From Arthrobacter sp. SO5 (lineage in GTDB: Bacteria > Actinomycetota > Actinomycetes > Actinomycetales > Micrococcaceae): a stretch of DNA of 64,000 bases. Positions 31,611 through 40,547 of the stretch are shown here, piece by piece. The stretch is taken from assembly GCF_020532805.1 (NCBI RefSeq), contig NZ_MQTQ01000041.1:82283-146282 (forward strand), written 5' to 3'. Below the pieces are notes generated by a model. The model saw only the letters and a program-made list of their open reading frames with translations, was not told the DNA's origin and did no database searches. The position numbers were made by a program, and so were the translations under genes. Every line of letters begins with the position of its first letter. The first letter of the stretch is position 1.

Positions 31611-32879
31611 TCAGCGTTCGACGGATCGAACGCGGAAGTAGCGGAGTCCGCGGGCCCGGCGGTCGAAGCCGATCCGCAGCCGCTTGGCCCGGATGATCCA
31701 GAGCAGCCCGATCAGGGCTGCGATCAAGCCTGAGGCCGCCGCGACGCTCATGGACCAGCGGGGGCCGGCGACGTTCGCGACCCACCCCACGAGCGGCGCC
31801 CCGATCGGTGTGCCGCCCATGAAGATGGCCATGTAGAGCGCCATCACCCGGCCCCGCATCACCGGGTCCGTGGTGGTCTGGACATAGCCGTTGGCGCTGG
31901 TCATCATGGTGATCGCGAACAGACCCACCGGGACCAGCGCGACGCCGAACCAGAAGTAGCTGGGGGCCAGCGCCGCCAGGCCCGAGGTCACGCCAAAGGC
32001 TGCGGCGGCCCCGAAGATGACCCGGAGCCTTGGCTTCTTCCGGCCGGCAGCGAGCAACGCCCCGGTGACAGAGCCGATGGCCATGATCGAGTTCATCAGT
32101 CCGAAGGCGCCGGCGTCGAGGCCGAATTCCGTCCCGACCATGGCCGCGATGAACAGCACAAAGTTAAGTCCCAGGGTCCCCACAATGAAGACCGCCACGA
32201 GCACCACCACAAGGTCCGGGCGGAGCCGGACATAACGCAACCCTTCCCGGATCCGGCCCTTGCCGGCCGCCGCCCGCGGAAGCTGGCGGAGCGAGTCCGA
32301 GGGAATCATTCTCAGGCTCAGCAGGAGTGCCACGAACGTCAAGGTGTTGATCAGGAAGACCCAGCCGGGGCCGACGGCCACCGTCAGGACGCCGGCGACG
32401 GCTGGTCCAATCATTCTGGCCACGTTGAAGGAGGCGCTGTTGAGGGCCACCGCGTTGGGCAGGTAGTCGTCCCGGACGAGCTCGGAGACGAAGGTCTGGC
32501 GCACCGGGGCATCGAGGGCTGAGACGACGCCGAGCAGCAGGGCAAAGCCGTACACATGCCAGAGCTGCACTGCGCCGGAGACCACCAGGATTCCCAGCGC
32601 CGCGCTGAGCAGCGCCATCGCGGACTGCGTGGCGACAAGCAGTTGTTTTCGGTTGAACCGGTCGGCTACCAGTCCCGCCACGGGCGCCAGGAAGAGCTGC
32701 GGCCCGAGCTGCAGGGCCATGGTGATGCCCATGGCCCCCGCGTCCTGCCCGGTCAGGTGGTCAAAGACCAGCCAATCCTGCGCGGTGCGCTGCATCCAGG
32801 TGCCGATGTTGGAGATCAGGGCACCGATGAACCAGATCCGGTAGTTCAGGATGTGCAAGGACTTGAAGGTGGACATCAT
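31611..32879 (-). CDS. MFS exporter (EntS-like, MFS_3)
   Basis: A 422-residue transporter with twelve predicted helices. The start LHILNYRIWFIGALISNIGTWMQRTAQDWLVF, the loop ADRFNRKQLL (motif A), and RQTFVSELVRDDYLPNAVALNS are typical of the enterobactin-exporter-like DHA3 group. It probably exports a small molecule by proton antiport; substrate unknown. It lies 41 bp downstream of the DUF3027 gene on the same strand and may be co-transcribed with it. The C-terminus is basic. Confidence 0.85.
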   Translation of the reverse strand: MMSTFKSLHILNYRIWFIGALISNIGTWMQRTAQDWLVFDHLTGQDAGAMGITMALQLGPQLFLAPVAGLVADRFNRKQLLVATQSAMALLSAALGILVVSGAVQLWHVYGFALLLGVVSALDAPVRQTFVSELVRDDYLPNAVALNSASFNVARMIGPAVAGVLTVAVGPGWVFLINTLTFVALLLSLRMIPSDSLRQLPRAAAGKGRIREGLRYVRLRPDLVVVLVAVFIVGTLGLNFVLFIAAMVGTEFGLDAGAFGLMNSIMAIGSVTGALLAAGRKKPRLRVIFGAAAAFGVTSGLAALAPSYFWFGVALVPVGLFAITMMTSANGYVQTTTDPVMRGRVMALYMAIFMGGTPIGAPLVGWVANVAGPRWSMSVAAASGLIAALIGLLWIIRAKRLRIGFDRRARGLRYFRVRSVER

Positions 32880-32920
32880 GCCCGGCCCTCAGAGTTCATC
32901 GCCCCTGACAGTTCCAATCC

Positions 32921-33487
32921 CTAGTCGACCTCGTTGAATGGCTCGTCACCGGCGCCGTCGGCGTCATCGCCGTCATCGTCACCGGCTCCGGCGGCGTCCG
33001 CAGCGCCGGACTCCTCGGCAGGGGCTGCGTCCTCGGCCACGGCCGCGGCGGCGTCCGCCGGCGCCTCGTCCTCCTGCTCGTCGCCCGGGCGCACACGCTC
33101 GGCCCACGGGACCCAAACGGGTGCCAGGACCGAGTCTTCGGAAGGCAGCAGGCCGAGCTCATCGACGGTGACCACCTTGGACCGTGAGTTGCGGGTCAGC
33201 ACGGCATACCACTGCCAGCCCAGGTAGCCGGGCAGCTGCGATTCGAAGAGGTGGGTGACCAGCCGGTCGCCCTCACTCTTGGCGCCCAGGTGCCGGCCAA
33301 CCTGCCCGGCCGGGGCGATGCCTTCCACAGCCGTGCGGGCGACGTCGACGGCGCCGGCCAGGACGGCGTCGGGTTTGCCGGTGCGCCAGCGAGGAACGCC
33401 GGCGCGCGGGGTGGACCCTGCTGCCTTGGATCCGGCAGCCGGCATTCCGGCTGCGCCGGAGGAGTTCTGTTCAGGTTCCGGGGTCAT
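32921..33487 (-). CDS. DUF3027 family protein
   Basis: A 188-residue protein. The conserved core (about 35-130) has KPDAVLAGAVDVARTAVEGIA, GRHLG, LVTHLFESQLPGYLGWQWYAVLTR, KVVTVDELGLLPSEDSVLAPVWVPWAERVRPGD, as in actinobacterial DUF3027 proteins. A short acidic tail rich in Asp/Glu/Ala follows. Function is unknown. It follows the cold-shock-domain gene by eight bases, a conserved pairing in actinobacteria. Confidence 0.82.
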   Translation of the reverse strand: MTPEPEQNSSGAAGMPAAGSKAAGSTPRAGVPRWRTGKPDAVLAGAVDVARTAVEGIAPAGQVGRHLGAKSEGDRLVTHLFESQLPGYLGWQWYAVLTRNSRSKVVTVDELGLLPSEDSVLAPVWVPWAERVRPGDEQEDEAPADAAAAVAEDAAPAEESGAADAAGAGDDDGDDADGAGDEPFNEVD

Positions 33488-33495
33488 CAGGTACC

Positions 33496-33879
33496 TTACG
33501 CGTCCAGCTCGTCGGCAACCTTACGCAGGGCGATGGCGATCGCCTTGCCCTTGGTGCCTTCCGGGTACTTGCCCGCCGAAAGCGTCCCGGACAAGTTGTC
33601 CAGCACGGTGACGAGGTCCTGCACCAGCGGGGCCAGATCCTTCGCACTTGGCCGCTTGGCCTTGGCGATGGACGGCGTCTTGTCCAGCACGCGCAGTCCG
33701 AGCGCCTGGGCGCCCTTGCGGCCGTCGGCCACGCCGAACTCGACGCGGGTCCCGGGCTTGAGGTCCGTTACGCCCTCGGGCAGTGCGGACTTGGGCAGGA
33801 AGACTTCCTGGCCGTCCTCGCCGGCCAGGAAGCCGAAGCCTTTTTCCTTGTCATACCACTTGACCTTGCCGGTAGGCAC
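33496..33879 (-). CDS. Cold-shock-domain protein with C-terminal extension
   Basis: A 127-residue protein. Residues 1-66 are a CspA-type domain: PTGKVKWYDKEKGFGFLAGEDGQEVFLPKSAL has the RNP1 and RNP2-like motifs for single-stranded nucleic acid binding. Residues about 70-127 form a helical extension (KRPSAKDLAPLVQDLVTVLDNLSGTLSAGKYPEG) not present in CspA itself. GTG 33879 is chosen because the domain begins there and GAAGAAGG lies eight bases upstream; the open frame extends further but is not conserved-looking. Divergent from the small membrane gene at 34058. Confidence 0.85.
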   Translation of the reverse strand: MPTGKVKWYDKEKGFGFLAGEDGQEVFLPKSALPEGVTDLKPGTRVEFGVADGRKGAQALGLRVLDKTPSIAKAKRPSAKDLAPLVQDLVTVLDNLSGTLSAGKYPEGTKGKAIAIALRKVADELDA

Positions 33880-34057
33880 GTAATCAACCTTCTTCGTTCT
33901 GCTGGGGACTTGGCCGGCTGTCACCGCATCTGCAGTGATGTGCGGGTTCAGGGTGTGACTGCCCGGACCATGTTGGTCTGTTCCCCCAAGGTTATCCTGC
34001 CCGACCCACTTTGACGGTTTGGGGCGCGGGAGAAGCCGTGCTGTTAGCGTTACTCCC

Positions 34058-34291
34058 ATGACACCACTGCGTTTCCGGCGGCCCCTGTTGTTCATCGCGG
34101 CCGCTGTCGCCGTGCTGTCCCTCGTTGCCGTCGGCGTCGTGATGGCCATGGCCTTCAACCACGCGGTGGCCCCCGTCTGGATCACCTCCACAGCCCTCTA
34201 TGGGCTGCCGCTGGCTTTCCTGCTTATGCTTTTCCTCGTGATCGACGGCGTCGCAGCCCGACGCCGGACGCAAGGACCAGGCGAAAGGTAA
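34058..34291 (+). CDS. Small two-helix membrane protein, hypothetical
   Basis: A 77-residue protein with two hydrophobic helices (about 8-32, LLFIAAAVAVLSLVAVGVVMAMAF, and 42-64) separated by a short loop and flanked by basic residues (FRRP, ARRRTQ). It lies ten bases upstream of the helicase-associated gene and may share its transcript. No family recognised. Confidence 0.65.
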   Translation: MTPLRFRRPLLFIAAAVAVLSLVAVGVVMAMAFNHAVAPVWITSTALYGLPLAFLLMLFLVIDGVAARRRTQGPGER

Positions 34292-34301
34292 CGTTGGACC
34301 G

Positions 34302-36794
34302 ATGTCCCTTATCCGCGCGCTCAGCAAAGAACTCCAGGCACGCAGCGACGACTCGTTGCGGGCGCTGTTCTCCGCGCGGCCGGACCTCATCTCCCCAGGC
34401 GTCCCGGACTTCGCCGCCCTCGCAGCGCGGGCAAGCGGCCGGGTGAGCGTGCAGCGGGCCCTTGAGCGGCTCAACCGGCCCGAGATGCAGGTGCTGGAAA
34501 CCCTGCATCTGTGCACCAACACGGACACCGGACACAGCGCCACGGCGGCGATGCTGAAGAAGCTCATCAACGGCTCCTCGATCGCCGCCATCGAACGGTT
34601 CCTGCACGCCCTCCAGGAACTTGCCCTCGTCCACCGGGCCGACCCGCCGCACGGCGCCGGCCCGGCCGCAGCAAAGCAGCGCCACTACTTGCCCGTGGGA
34701 AGCCTCAAGGACGTCATCGGCATCTACCCGGCCGGGCTGGGCCGCAGCTACACCGAGCTGGTCAGGCTCCAGCCCGCGTTCTCCGCGCACGTCGTCCAGC
34801 TCGTCGCGGAACTGCACCGCAGCGGCGCCGCGATCTCCCCCGCCACCACGCCGATGGATGCGGCCCTGTCCCTGCAGCACTGGACAGCCACGCCGGAATC
34901 CCTCCAGCAGATCCTTGCCGGCGCCCCCGACCGCACCGGCGCGCTCCTCGCGCGGTTCGGGAACTGGGCCATGGGCGCCGTCCCCCAGGCACAGCGCCGC
35001 GCCTCCGTGCTTCACGAGGGCTCCGACGTCGGACCCGTGGACTGGCTGCTGGCCCGCGGCCTCCTGGTGCCGCTGGACGCCGCCCACGTTGAACTCCCGC
35101 ACAGCGTGGGCGTCTCGCTGCGCGGCGGCTTCGTCATCGAGAACTTCGCCCTGGTGCCTCCCGTGCCGCAGCTGGGCTGCACGAGTGCCGCGCTGCGTCG
35201 CAACGCGGCCCTGGGCGCGATCGCCGAAACCCTGCGGCTCGTGGGCGAGCTGCTGTACAGCGTCCACAATCAGCCCCTCATCACCCTCCGCAGCGGCGGT
35301 GTCGGCGTCCGCGAAATGAAACGGCTGGCCGATGCCCTGCGGATCGAGCTGCCTGAGGCCGGGATCCTCGCCGAGCTCTGCGCCCTCGCCGGGCTGCTGC
35401 GGCTGGACGTGGACAGTTCCGCATGGGTGCAGCCACCTCAGCTCGAATGGCTGACGCTCCCGCGGCAGGAGCAATGGCTCTGGCTTGTCAACGCCTGGCT
35501 CGCCAGCGAACGGGCGCCCTCGCTCGTGGGCCAGCCCGTCAACGGCGTCGCCTCGGGCCCGGGCATGCACCGCGGCACAGCAGGCACCACCATCAACGCG
35601 CTCTCCGCCGAAGCCCAGCGGCCCGACGCCCCCGTGGTCCGGAAGCGGATCCTGGAAATCCTCAACGAACTCACCAGGGAAGCCGCGGCTGCAGACGGCC
35701 AGGCCCCCGTGCTGGATGCCGCGGCCGTGCTGGAGCGTGCCGACTGGAGCCAGCCCAGGATGGCACGGCGCTTCAGCTCGCTGGTCCGCGGAGTCCTGTC
35801 CGAGGCGGAGATGCTGGGCCTGATCGGCTCCGGCGCCCTGTCCCAGATCGGGGCGGCGATCGCCGACGAACAGCCCGACGAGGCCCTCGGAATACTGGGT
35901 GAACACCTCCCGGCAGCACTGAACCACGTCCTGCTCCAGGCGGACCTGACCGCGGTGGCCCCTGGGTATCTCGCGCCGGAACTCAGCGAGAAGCTCCTGA
36001 CGATGGCCGACGCCGAAGGCCAGGGGCCTGCCACCATCTACCGGTTCTCTGTCGCCTCGGTCCGACGTGCGCTCGACGCCGGCCAGGACGCGAAGGCCCT
36101 GCTGGACTTCCTGCGCCTGCATTCGGCCACGGCCATCCCGCAGCCCCTCAGCTACCTCATTGAAGACACCGCCGCCCGCCACGCCAGGCTCCGGGTGGGG
36201 ACCGCCGCCAGCTTCATCCAGAGCGACGACGAGACCGCGCTGCTGGAACTCCTGAACACCTCCGCCGCCTCCGGCCTGGGCCTCGTGGAAATCGCGCCCA
36301 CGGTGCTGATTTCGCACTCGCCCCCGCGGGAAACCGCTCACGTCCTGCGGGGGCTTGGGCTGTCCCCGGCGGTGGAAGAACCCGAGTCCGGCCTGGTCCG
36401 GCTGCGCCGCAGCACCGCGGTCCCGGGCAGTGCCCGCCCGATCTACAGCGCCCCGCGCACCGCCCCTCCGGAGGCCGACGTTGACGCCCAGCTGGCCGTG
36501 CTGCGCGCCGAACGGCCCGCCGGCAGCGGGACCGCCAGTCACCCCGCAGCGGCCCGCGGGAGCGAAGAGGCGACCCAGCTGGGGCTCGAGACGCTCCAGA
36601 AGGCCATCCGGCTCAAACAGCGCGTGATGATGAACATCGTGGACAGCATGGGGAATGCCGTCCGCGAAACGGTTGTTCCGGTAGCAGTGAGCGGTGGGCG
36701 GGTCCGCATCTTCGATCCGGACAAGGAAATCGAACGCGTCGTGTCCATCCACCGGATTATCGACGTCGAAGCCGTAGAGGAATTGCTCCAGTGA
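34302..36794 (+). CDS. Helicase_C_3 (XPB/Ssl2-like) partner protein
   Basis: An 830-residue protein found next to XPB in actinobacteria. It has an N-terminal winged-helix region (ALERLNRPEMQVLETLHLC, SIAAIERFLHALQELALV), a long helical middle, and a C-terminal Helicase_C_3-type domain (about 515-640, ALNHVLLQADLTAVAPGYLAPELSEKLLTMADAEGQGPATIYRFS...). No Walker motifs are present, so it is not itself an ATPase; it may load or regulate XPB on DNA. Its stop overlaps the XPB start (GTGA at 36791). Confidence 0.82.
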   Translation: MSLIRALSKELQARSDDSLRALFSARPDLISPGVPDFAALAARASGRVSVQRALERLNRPEMQVLETLHLCTNTDTGHSATAAMLKKLINGSSIAAIERFLHALQELALVHRADPPHGAGPAAAKQRHYLPVGSLKDVIGIYPAGLGRSYTELVRLQPAFSAHVVQLVAELHRSGAAISPATTPMDAALSLQHWTATPESLQQILAGAPDRTGALLARFGNWAMGAVPQAQRRASVLHEGSDVGPVDWLLARGLLVPLDAAHVELPHSVGVSLRGGFVIENFALVPPVPQLGCTSAALRRNAALGAIAETLRLVGELLYSVHNQPLITLRSGGVGVREMKRLADALRIELPEAGILAELCALAGLLRLDVDSSAWVQPPQLEWLTLPRQEQWLWLVNAWLASERAPSLVGQPVNGVASGPGMHRGTAGTTINALSAEAQRPDAPVVRKRILEILNELTREAAAADGQAPVLDAAAVLERADWSQPRMARRFSSLVRGVLSEAEMLGLIGSGALSQIGAAIADEQPDEALGILGEHLPAALNHVLLQADLTAVAPGYLAPELSEKLLTMADAEGQGPATIYRFSVASVRRALDAGQDAKALLDFLRLHSATAIPQPLSYLIEDTAARHARLRVGTAASFIQSDDETALLELLNTSAASGLGLVEIAPTVLISHSPPRETAHVLRGLGLSPAVEEPESGLVRLRRSTAVPGSARPIYSAPRTAPPEADVDAQLAVLRAERPAGSGTASHPAAARGSEEATQLGLETLQKAIRLKQRVMMNIVDSMGNAVRETVVPVAVSGGRVRIFDPDKEIERVVSIHRIIDVEAVEELLQ

Positions 36795-38446
36795 ACGACG
36801 GACCGCTGATCGTCCAGAGTGACAAAACCATCCTGCTTGAGGTCGAGCACGAACTGGCCACCGAGGCACGCCACGCCATAGCGCCCTTCGCAGAGCTGGA
36901 GCGTGCCCCCGAGCACATGCACAGCTACCGGCTCACGCCGCTGGGCCTCTGGAACGCCCGGGCTGCCGGGCTCGACGCCGAAAAGGTGCTCGACACGCTC
37001 CTGAAGTACTCGCGCTTCCCTGTCCCGCATTCCCTGCTGATCGACGTCGAAGAGACGATGTCCCGCTACGGACGGCTGCGGCTCGAGAAGGACCCGCAGC
37101 ACGGACTCGTTATGCGGACATCGGACTACCCGGTGCTTGAGGAGGTCAGCCGGGCCAAGAAGATCGCTCCCCTGCTGGGGCCCAGGATCGACGGCGAAAC
37201 CGTGGTGGTGCATTCCTCCCAGCGCGGCCAGCTCAAGCAGCTGCTGCTCAAGATCGGCTGGCCGGCGGAGGACCTGGCCGGCTACGTCAACGGCACGCCC
37301 CACCCCATCATGCTCAACGAAACCGGTTGGAAGCTCCGGCCCTACCAGCAGCTGGCCATGGAGAACTTCTGGGCCGGCGGCAGCGGCGTCGTCGTGCTCC
37401 CCTGCGGCGCCGGCAAGACGCTCGTGGGTGCGGCCGCGATGGCCACGAGCTCCACGACGACGCTCATCCTGGTCACCAACACCGTGTCCGCCCGGCAGTG
37501 GAAGGACGAGCTGCTCAAGCGGACGTCCCTCACCGAAGGCGAGATTGGCGAGTACTCCGGCTCCGTCAAGGAAGTCCGCCCCGTCACGATCGCCACCTAC
37601 CAGGTGCTGACCACCAAGCGCGGCGGGCTCTACCCGCACCTGGAGCTCGTGGACGGCAACGACTGGGGGCTGATCATCTACGACGAGGTCCATCTGCTGC
37701 CCGCCCCGATCTTCCGGATGACGGCGGACCTGCAGGCCCGGCGCCGGCTTGGCCTCACCGCCACACTGGTCCGCGAGGACGGCCGCGAGGGCGAGGTATT
37801 CAGCCTGATCGGCCCGAAACGCTACGACGCCCCGTGGAAGGACATCGAGGCCCAGGGCTACATCGCCCCGGCGGACTGCGTCGAGGTCCGGATCGACCTG
37901 CCCCGCGACGAACGGGTGGCCTACGCGATGGCCGAGGATGCGGACAAGTACCGGCTGTGCGCCACCTCCGAGTCCAAGACGCTCGTGGTGGAACAGCTGG
38001 TGGCACAACACGCCGGCGAGCAGCTGCTGGTGATCGGCCAGTACATCGACCAGCTCGATGAGATCGGCGAGCGCCTGCAGGCCCCGGTCATCAAGGGCGA
38101 CACCCCGGTGAAGGAACGCCAGAAGCTCTTTGATGCCTTCCGTGCCGGCGACGTGCAGACGCTCGTGGTATCCAAGGTCGCCAACTTCTCCATCGACTTG
38201 CCCGAGGCCTCGGTCGCCATCCAGGTCTCCGGTTCCTTCGGCTCCCGCCAGGAGGAGGCCCAGCGCCTGGGCAGGCTGCTTCGGCCCAAGAAAGACGGCC
38301 GTGCCGCCCGATTCTATTCGCTGGTGGCCCGGGACACCCTGGATCAGGACTTCGCAGCCAAGCGCCAGCGCTTCCTCGCGGAGCAGGGCTACGCGTACCG
38401 CATCATGGACGCCAACGACGTCGGGACCAGCTCCTCCACCGACTGA
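36791..38446 (+). CDS. DNA repair helicase XPB
   Basis: A 551-residue superfamily-2 helicase. Residues 1-175 contain the damage-recognition-like N-terminal domain; Walker A is PCGAGKT (204-210), DEVH (298-301), the XPB-specific RED motif at 328-330 (TATLVRED), and a C-terminal helicase domain with QRLGRLLRPK. It should unwind 3' to 5' in excision repair. It is translationally coupled to the upstream Helicase_C_3 gene. A terminator was not recognised before the convergent FHA gene 25 bases on. Confidence 0.93.
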   Translation: MNDGPLIVQSDKTILLEVEHELATEARHAIAPFAELERAPEHMHSYRLTPLGLWNARAAGLDAEKVLDTLLKYSRFPVPHSLLIDVEETMSRYGRLRLEKDPQHGLVMRTSDYPVLEEVSRAKKIAPLLGPRIDGETVVVHSSQRGQLKQLLLKIGWPAEDLAGYVNGTPHPIMLNETGWKLRPYQQLAMENFWAGGSGVVVLPCGAGKTLVGAAAMATSSTTTLILVTNTVSARQWKDELLKRTSLTEGEIGEYSGSVKEVRPVTIATYQVLTTKRGGLYPHLELVDGNDWGLIIYDEVHLLPAPIFRMTADLQARRRLGLTATLVREDGREGEVFSLIGPKRYDAPWKDIEAQGYIAPADCVEVRIDLPRDERVAYAMAEDADKYRLCATSESKTLVVEQLVAQHAGEQLLVIGQYIDQLDEIGERLQAPVIKGDTPVKERQKLFDAFRAGDVQTLVVSKVANFSIDLPEASVAIQVSGSFGSRQEEAQRLGRLLRPKKDGRAARFYSLVARDTLDQDFAAKRQRFLAEQGYAYRIMDANDVGTSSSTD

Positions 38447-38470
38447 GCCGGTGCCTCCCCCTCCCCGCGC

Positions 38471-39346
38471 CTAGCGGGTGAACGTTGAGCCGTCCTGTTC
38501 AAGTGCTCCCGTGCGGGGGTCGCGCTGGGGCCGCTGGTAGGCGAATTCACCGCCGCTCCTCCCGCCGAAGGGGCGGCCATGGTCGGCGAATTCCTCGCGG
38601 AAGAAGGCCAGGCACCACTCGCCCAGCTGGATCCTCGCGCCGGTGCGCAGCACAGACGTGGATCCCTGGCCGAAGCTTCCGCTGATCTTCCCGTGCCGGA
38701 CCAGGACGTATTCGTCCCGGTCGTTGTGGACGATCTCTGCGTGCACGGGATCGAGTCCCGGGAGCTGCAATTCCGCGGCTTGGTCGCTGCCGATGCGCAC
38801 GCGCTCAGCGGTGAGGTTGAACTCACGCGGAATCTGTCCGTTCCAGGACACGGCATTTTGAACGAAGATGAGCCGCGGCCGGCCGCCACCGCGGGTGTAG
38901 TGGGTCGTGGTGATCCGCCGCGGGATGGTGCGCTTCACGGTCGGCAACAGGGGAAACATGGTCCCCGGAGGCAGCAGTGAAAAACTCCGGGCAGGTGTCC
39001 GACGGCGGCGCTTCAGCATGGGTGCCAAGGCACCCAATTTGCCGAGCCTGATGTGCGGGGAGCGGGTAAGTGCGCGTTGCGGTCTGGGCACGTCAACGGC
39101 CCCCAGGCTCATAATCCGGCCGTGCGGCCCCTCCACGACAACCGTGATGTTCTGGTCGGACAACGCTTTGGCCAGGGGCCTGATGGCAGCCAGGGAAGGC
39201 AGGCGCTGCGAGCGCAGCGCGTCGATGCGGTCCACCGAGACCACGACTTCGGTTCCGGCGGCGTGCACCGACCCCTTTGTCTCCGCCCCGGAATCCTCCA
39301 GCAGCGAAAAGTCCAGGTTGATGTCGGCCCGGAACCGAGGGGCCAT
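38471..39346 (-). CDS. FHA-domain protein
   Basis: A 291-residue protein. The C-terminal FHA domain (about 175-255) has RVRIGSDQAAELQLPGLDPVHAEIVHNDRDEYVLVRHG, where the GSD and HAEI blocks are the phosphothreonine-binding core. The N-terminal half (ADINLDFSLLEDSGAETKGSVHAAGTEVVVSVDRIDAL) has no recognised domain; the middle is basic (LKRRRRTPARSF). It likely reads Ser/Thr kinase signals, though no kinase is nearby. It follows a small gene by three bases and is probably in its operon. Confidence 0.75.
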   Translation of the reverse strand: MAPRFRADINLDFSLLEDSGAETKGSVHAAGTEVVVSVDRIDALRSQRLPSLAAIRPLAKALSDQNITVVVEGPHGRIMSLGAVDVPRPQRALTRSPHIRLGKLGALAPMLKRRRRTPARSFSLLPPGTMFPLLPTVKRTIPRRITTTHYTRGGGRPRLIFVQNAVSWNGQIPREFNLTAERVRIGSDQAAELQLPGLDPVHAEIVHNDRDEYVLVRHGKISGSFGQGSTSVLRTGARIQLGEWCLAFFREEFADHGRPFGGRSGGEFAYQRPQRDPRTGALEQDGSTFTR

Positions 39347-39349
39347 GCT

Positions 39350-39607
39350 TCAGCCCCTGTTCTCGTCGGAGCCGGCTGCGTCCTTGTCGCTGGTGGTCAC
39401 CCGGAGGCTGCCGTTCAGTTTCCAGGTGGCACGCGGCGCGTCGGGCCCGATGTCGCGGGGCACCTCAATGGTCATATCGACGAAGTTGTAGTTAATGGCG
39501 GCGCCTTTACCCGTCAGGTAGGACCACATCTCTTCGGCAAGGTCCGCCCAGTCCCGGATGCTCCGGTCAGGGTTGCCTGTGCTGTTCATCCCAGTGCTTT
39601 CGGTCAT
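39350..39607 (-). CDS. Small hypothetical protein upstream of the FHA gene
   Basis: An 85-residue acidic protein (MTESTGMNSTGNPDRSIRD...). The region WADLAEEMWSYLTGKGAAINYNFVDMTIEVPRD looks folded and the tail is polar. No family recognised. ATG 39607 is likely; a second ATG lies at 39589. It is tightly coupled to the FHA gene downstream, which suggests a shared complex. Confidence 0.6.
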   Translation of the reverse strand: MTESTGMNSTGNPDRSIRDWADLAEEMWSYLTGKGAAINYNFVDMTIEVPRDIGPDAPRATWKLNGSLRVTTSDKDAAGSDENRG

Positions 39608-39825
39608 CTGTTCTCGTGTCCTCTTCTTGAGTCGGGGCAAGCAGCCGCCGGTCCGAGTCGTGCCAGTGACTTCACTCTAGTGTCCCTGCCAGCAAAGCGG
39701 AATGACTTCCGGCCGACGGAAACCAGGGGTGACCGACGCCGCAGCCTGGGGCTGCCAGGGGGCTGCGTCGCGGCACATGCAACACACATCTTTCGTTCAG
39801 AAAACTCACAGAGTCTGGGAGGATC

Positions 39826-40545
39826 ATGGGAACCATGAAAAAGATCAGCCCGGAAGCCAAGCTGCTCGTCGTCGATGACGAACCCAACATCCGCGAACTG
39901 CTGTCCACCTCACTGCGCTTTGCCGGCTTTGAAGTGGTCTCGGCGTCCAACGGTCGCGAGGCCCTCGCCGCTGCGGAGCTCCACGCCCCCGACCTCGCCG
40001 TGCTGGACGTCATGCTGCCGGACATGGACGGTTTTACCGTCACCCGCCGCCTCCGCGCCTCCGGCAAGCACTTCCCCGTCCTGTTCCTGACCGCAAAGGA
40101 CGACACCGAGGACAAGGTCATGGGCCTGACGGTGGGCGGCGACGACTACGTCACCAAGCCCTTCAGCCTCGACGAGGTGGTGGCGCGCATCCGCGCCGTA
40201 CTCCGGCGGACCCAGCCGCTGCAGGACGACGACGCCGTCATCCGCGTCGATGACCTGCAGCTCGACGACGACGCCCACGAGGTGCGCCGTGGCGGAACCG
40301 TGATTGAGCTTTCCCCCACGGAATTCAAGCTCCTGCGCTATCTCATGCTCAACCCGAACCGGGTGTTGTCCAAGTCGCAGATCCTGGACCATGTCTGGGA
40401 ATACGACTTCAACGGAGACGCCTCGATCGTGGAGTCCTACATCTCCTACCTGCGCCGCAAGGTGGACATCGACCCCGATGCGCCTGCGCTGATCCAGACC
40501 AAGCGCGGCGTCGGCTACGTGCTGCGGACGGCCGAGAAGCGCTGA
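39826..40545 (+). CDS. OmpR/PhoB-family response regulator
   Basis: A 239-residue regulator. The receiver domain (12-125) has acidic pair DDE, phospho-acceptor Asp in VLDVMLPDMDGF, and Lys in TKPFS; the C-terminal winged helix (about 140-235) has LSPTEFKLLRYLMLNPNRVLSKSQILDHVW and YISYLRRKVD. It pairs with the histidine kinase starting two bases after its stop. GGGAGG lies four bases before ATG 39826. The signal and regulon are unknown. Confidence 0.93.
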   Translation: MGTMKKISPEAKLLVVDDEPNIRELLSTSLRFAGFEVVSASNGREALAAAELHAPDLAVLDVMLPDMDGFTVTRRLRASGKHFPVLFLTAKDDTEDKVMGLTVGGDDYVTKPFSLDEVVARIRAVLRRTQPLQDDDAVIRVDDLQLDDDAHEVRRGGTVIELSPTEFKLLRYLMLNPNRVLSKSQILDHVWEYDFNGDASIVESYISYLRRKVDIDPDAPALIQTKRGVGYVLRTAEKR

Positions 40546-40547
40546 CC

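Noticed and set aside
34224-36869. Very long minus-strand frame opposite the Helicase_C_3 gene
   Set aside because: GC-driven shadow; the plus-strand gene has conserved domains and coupled start to XPB.
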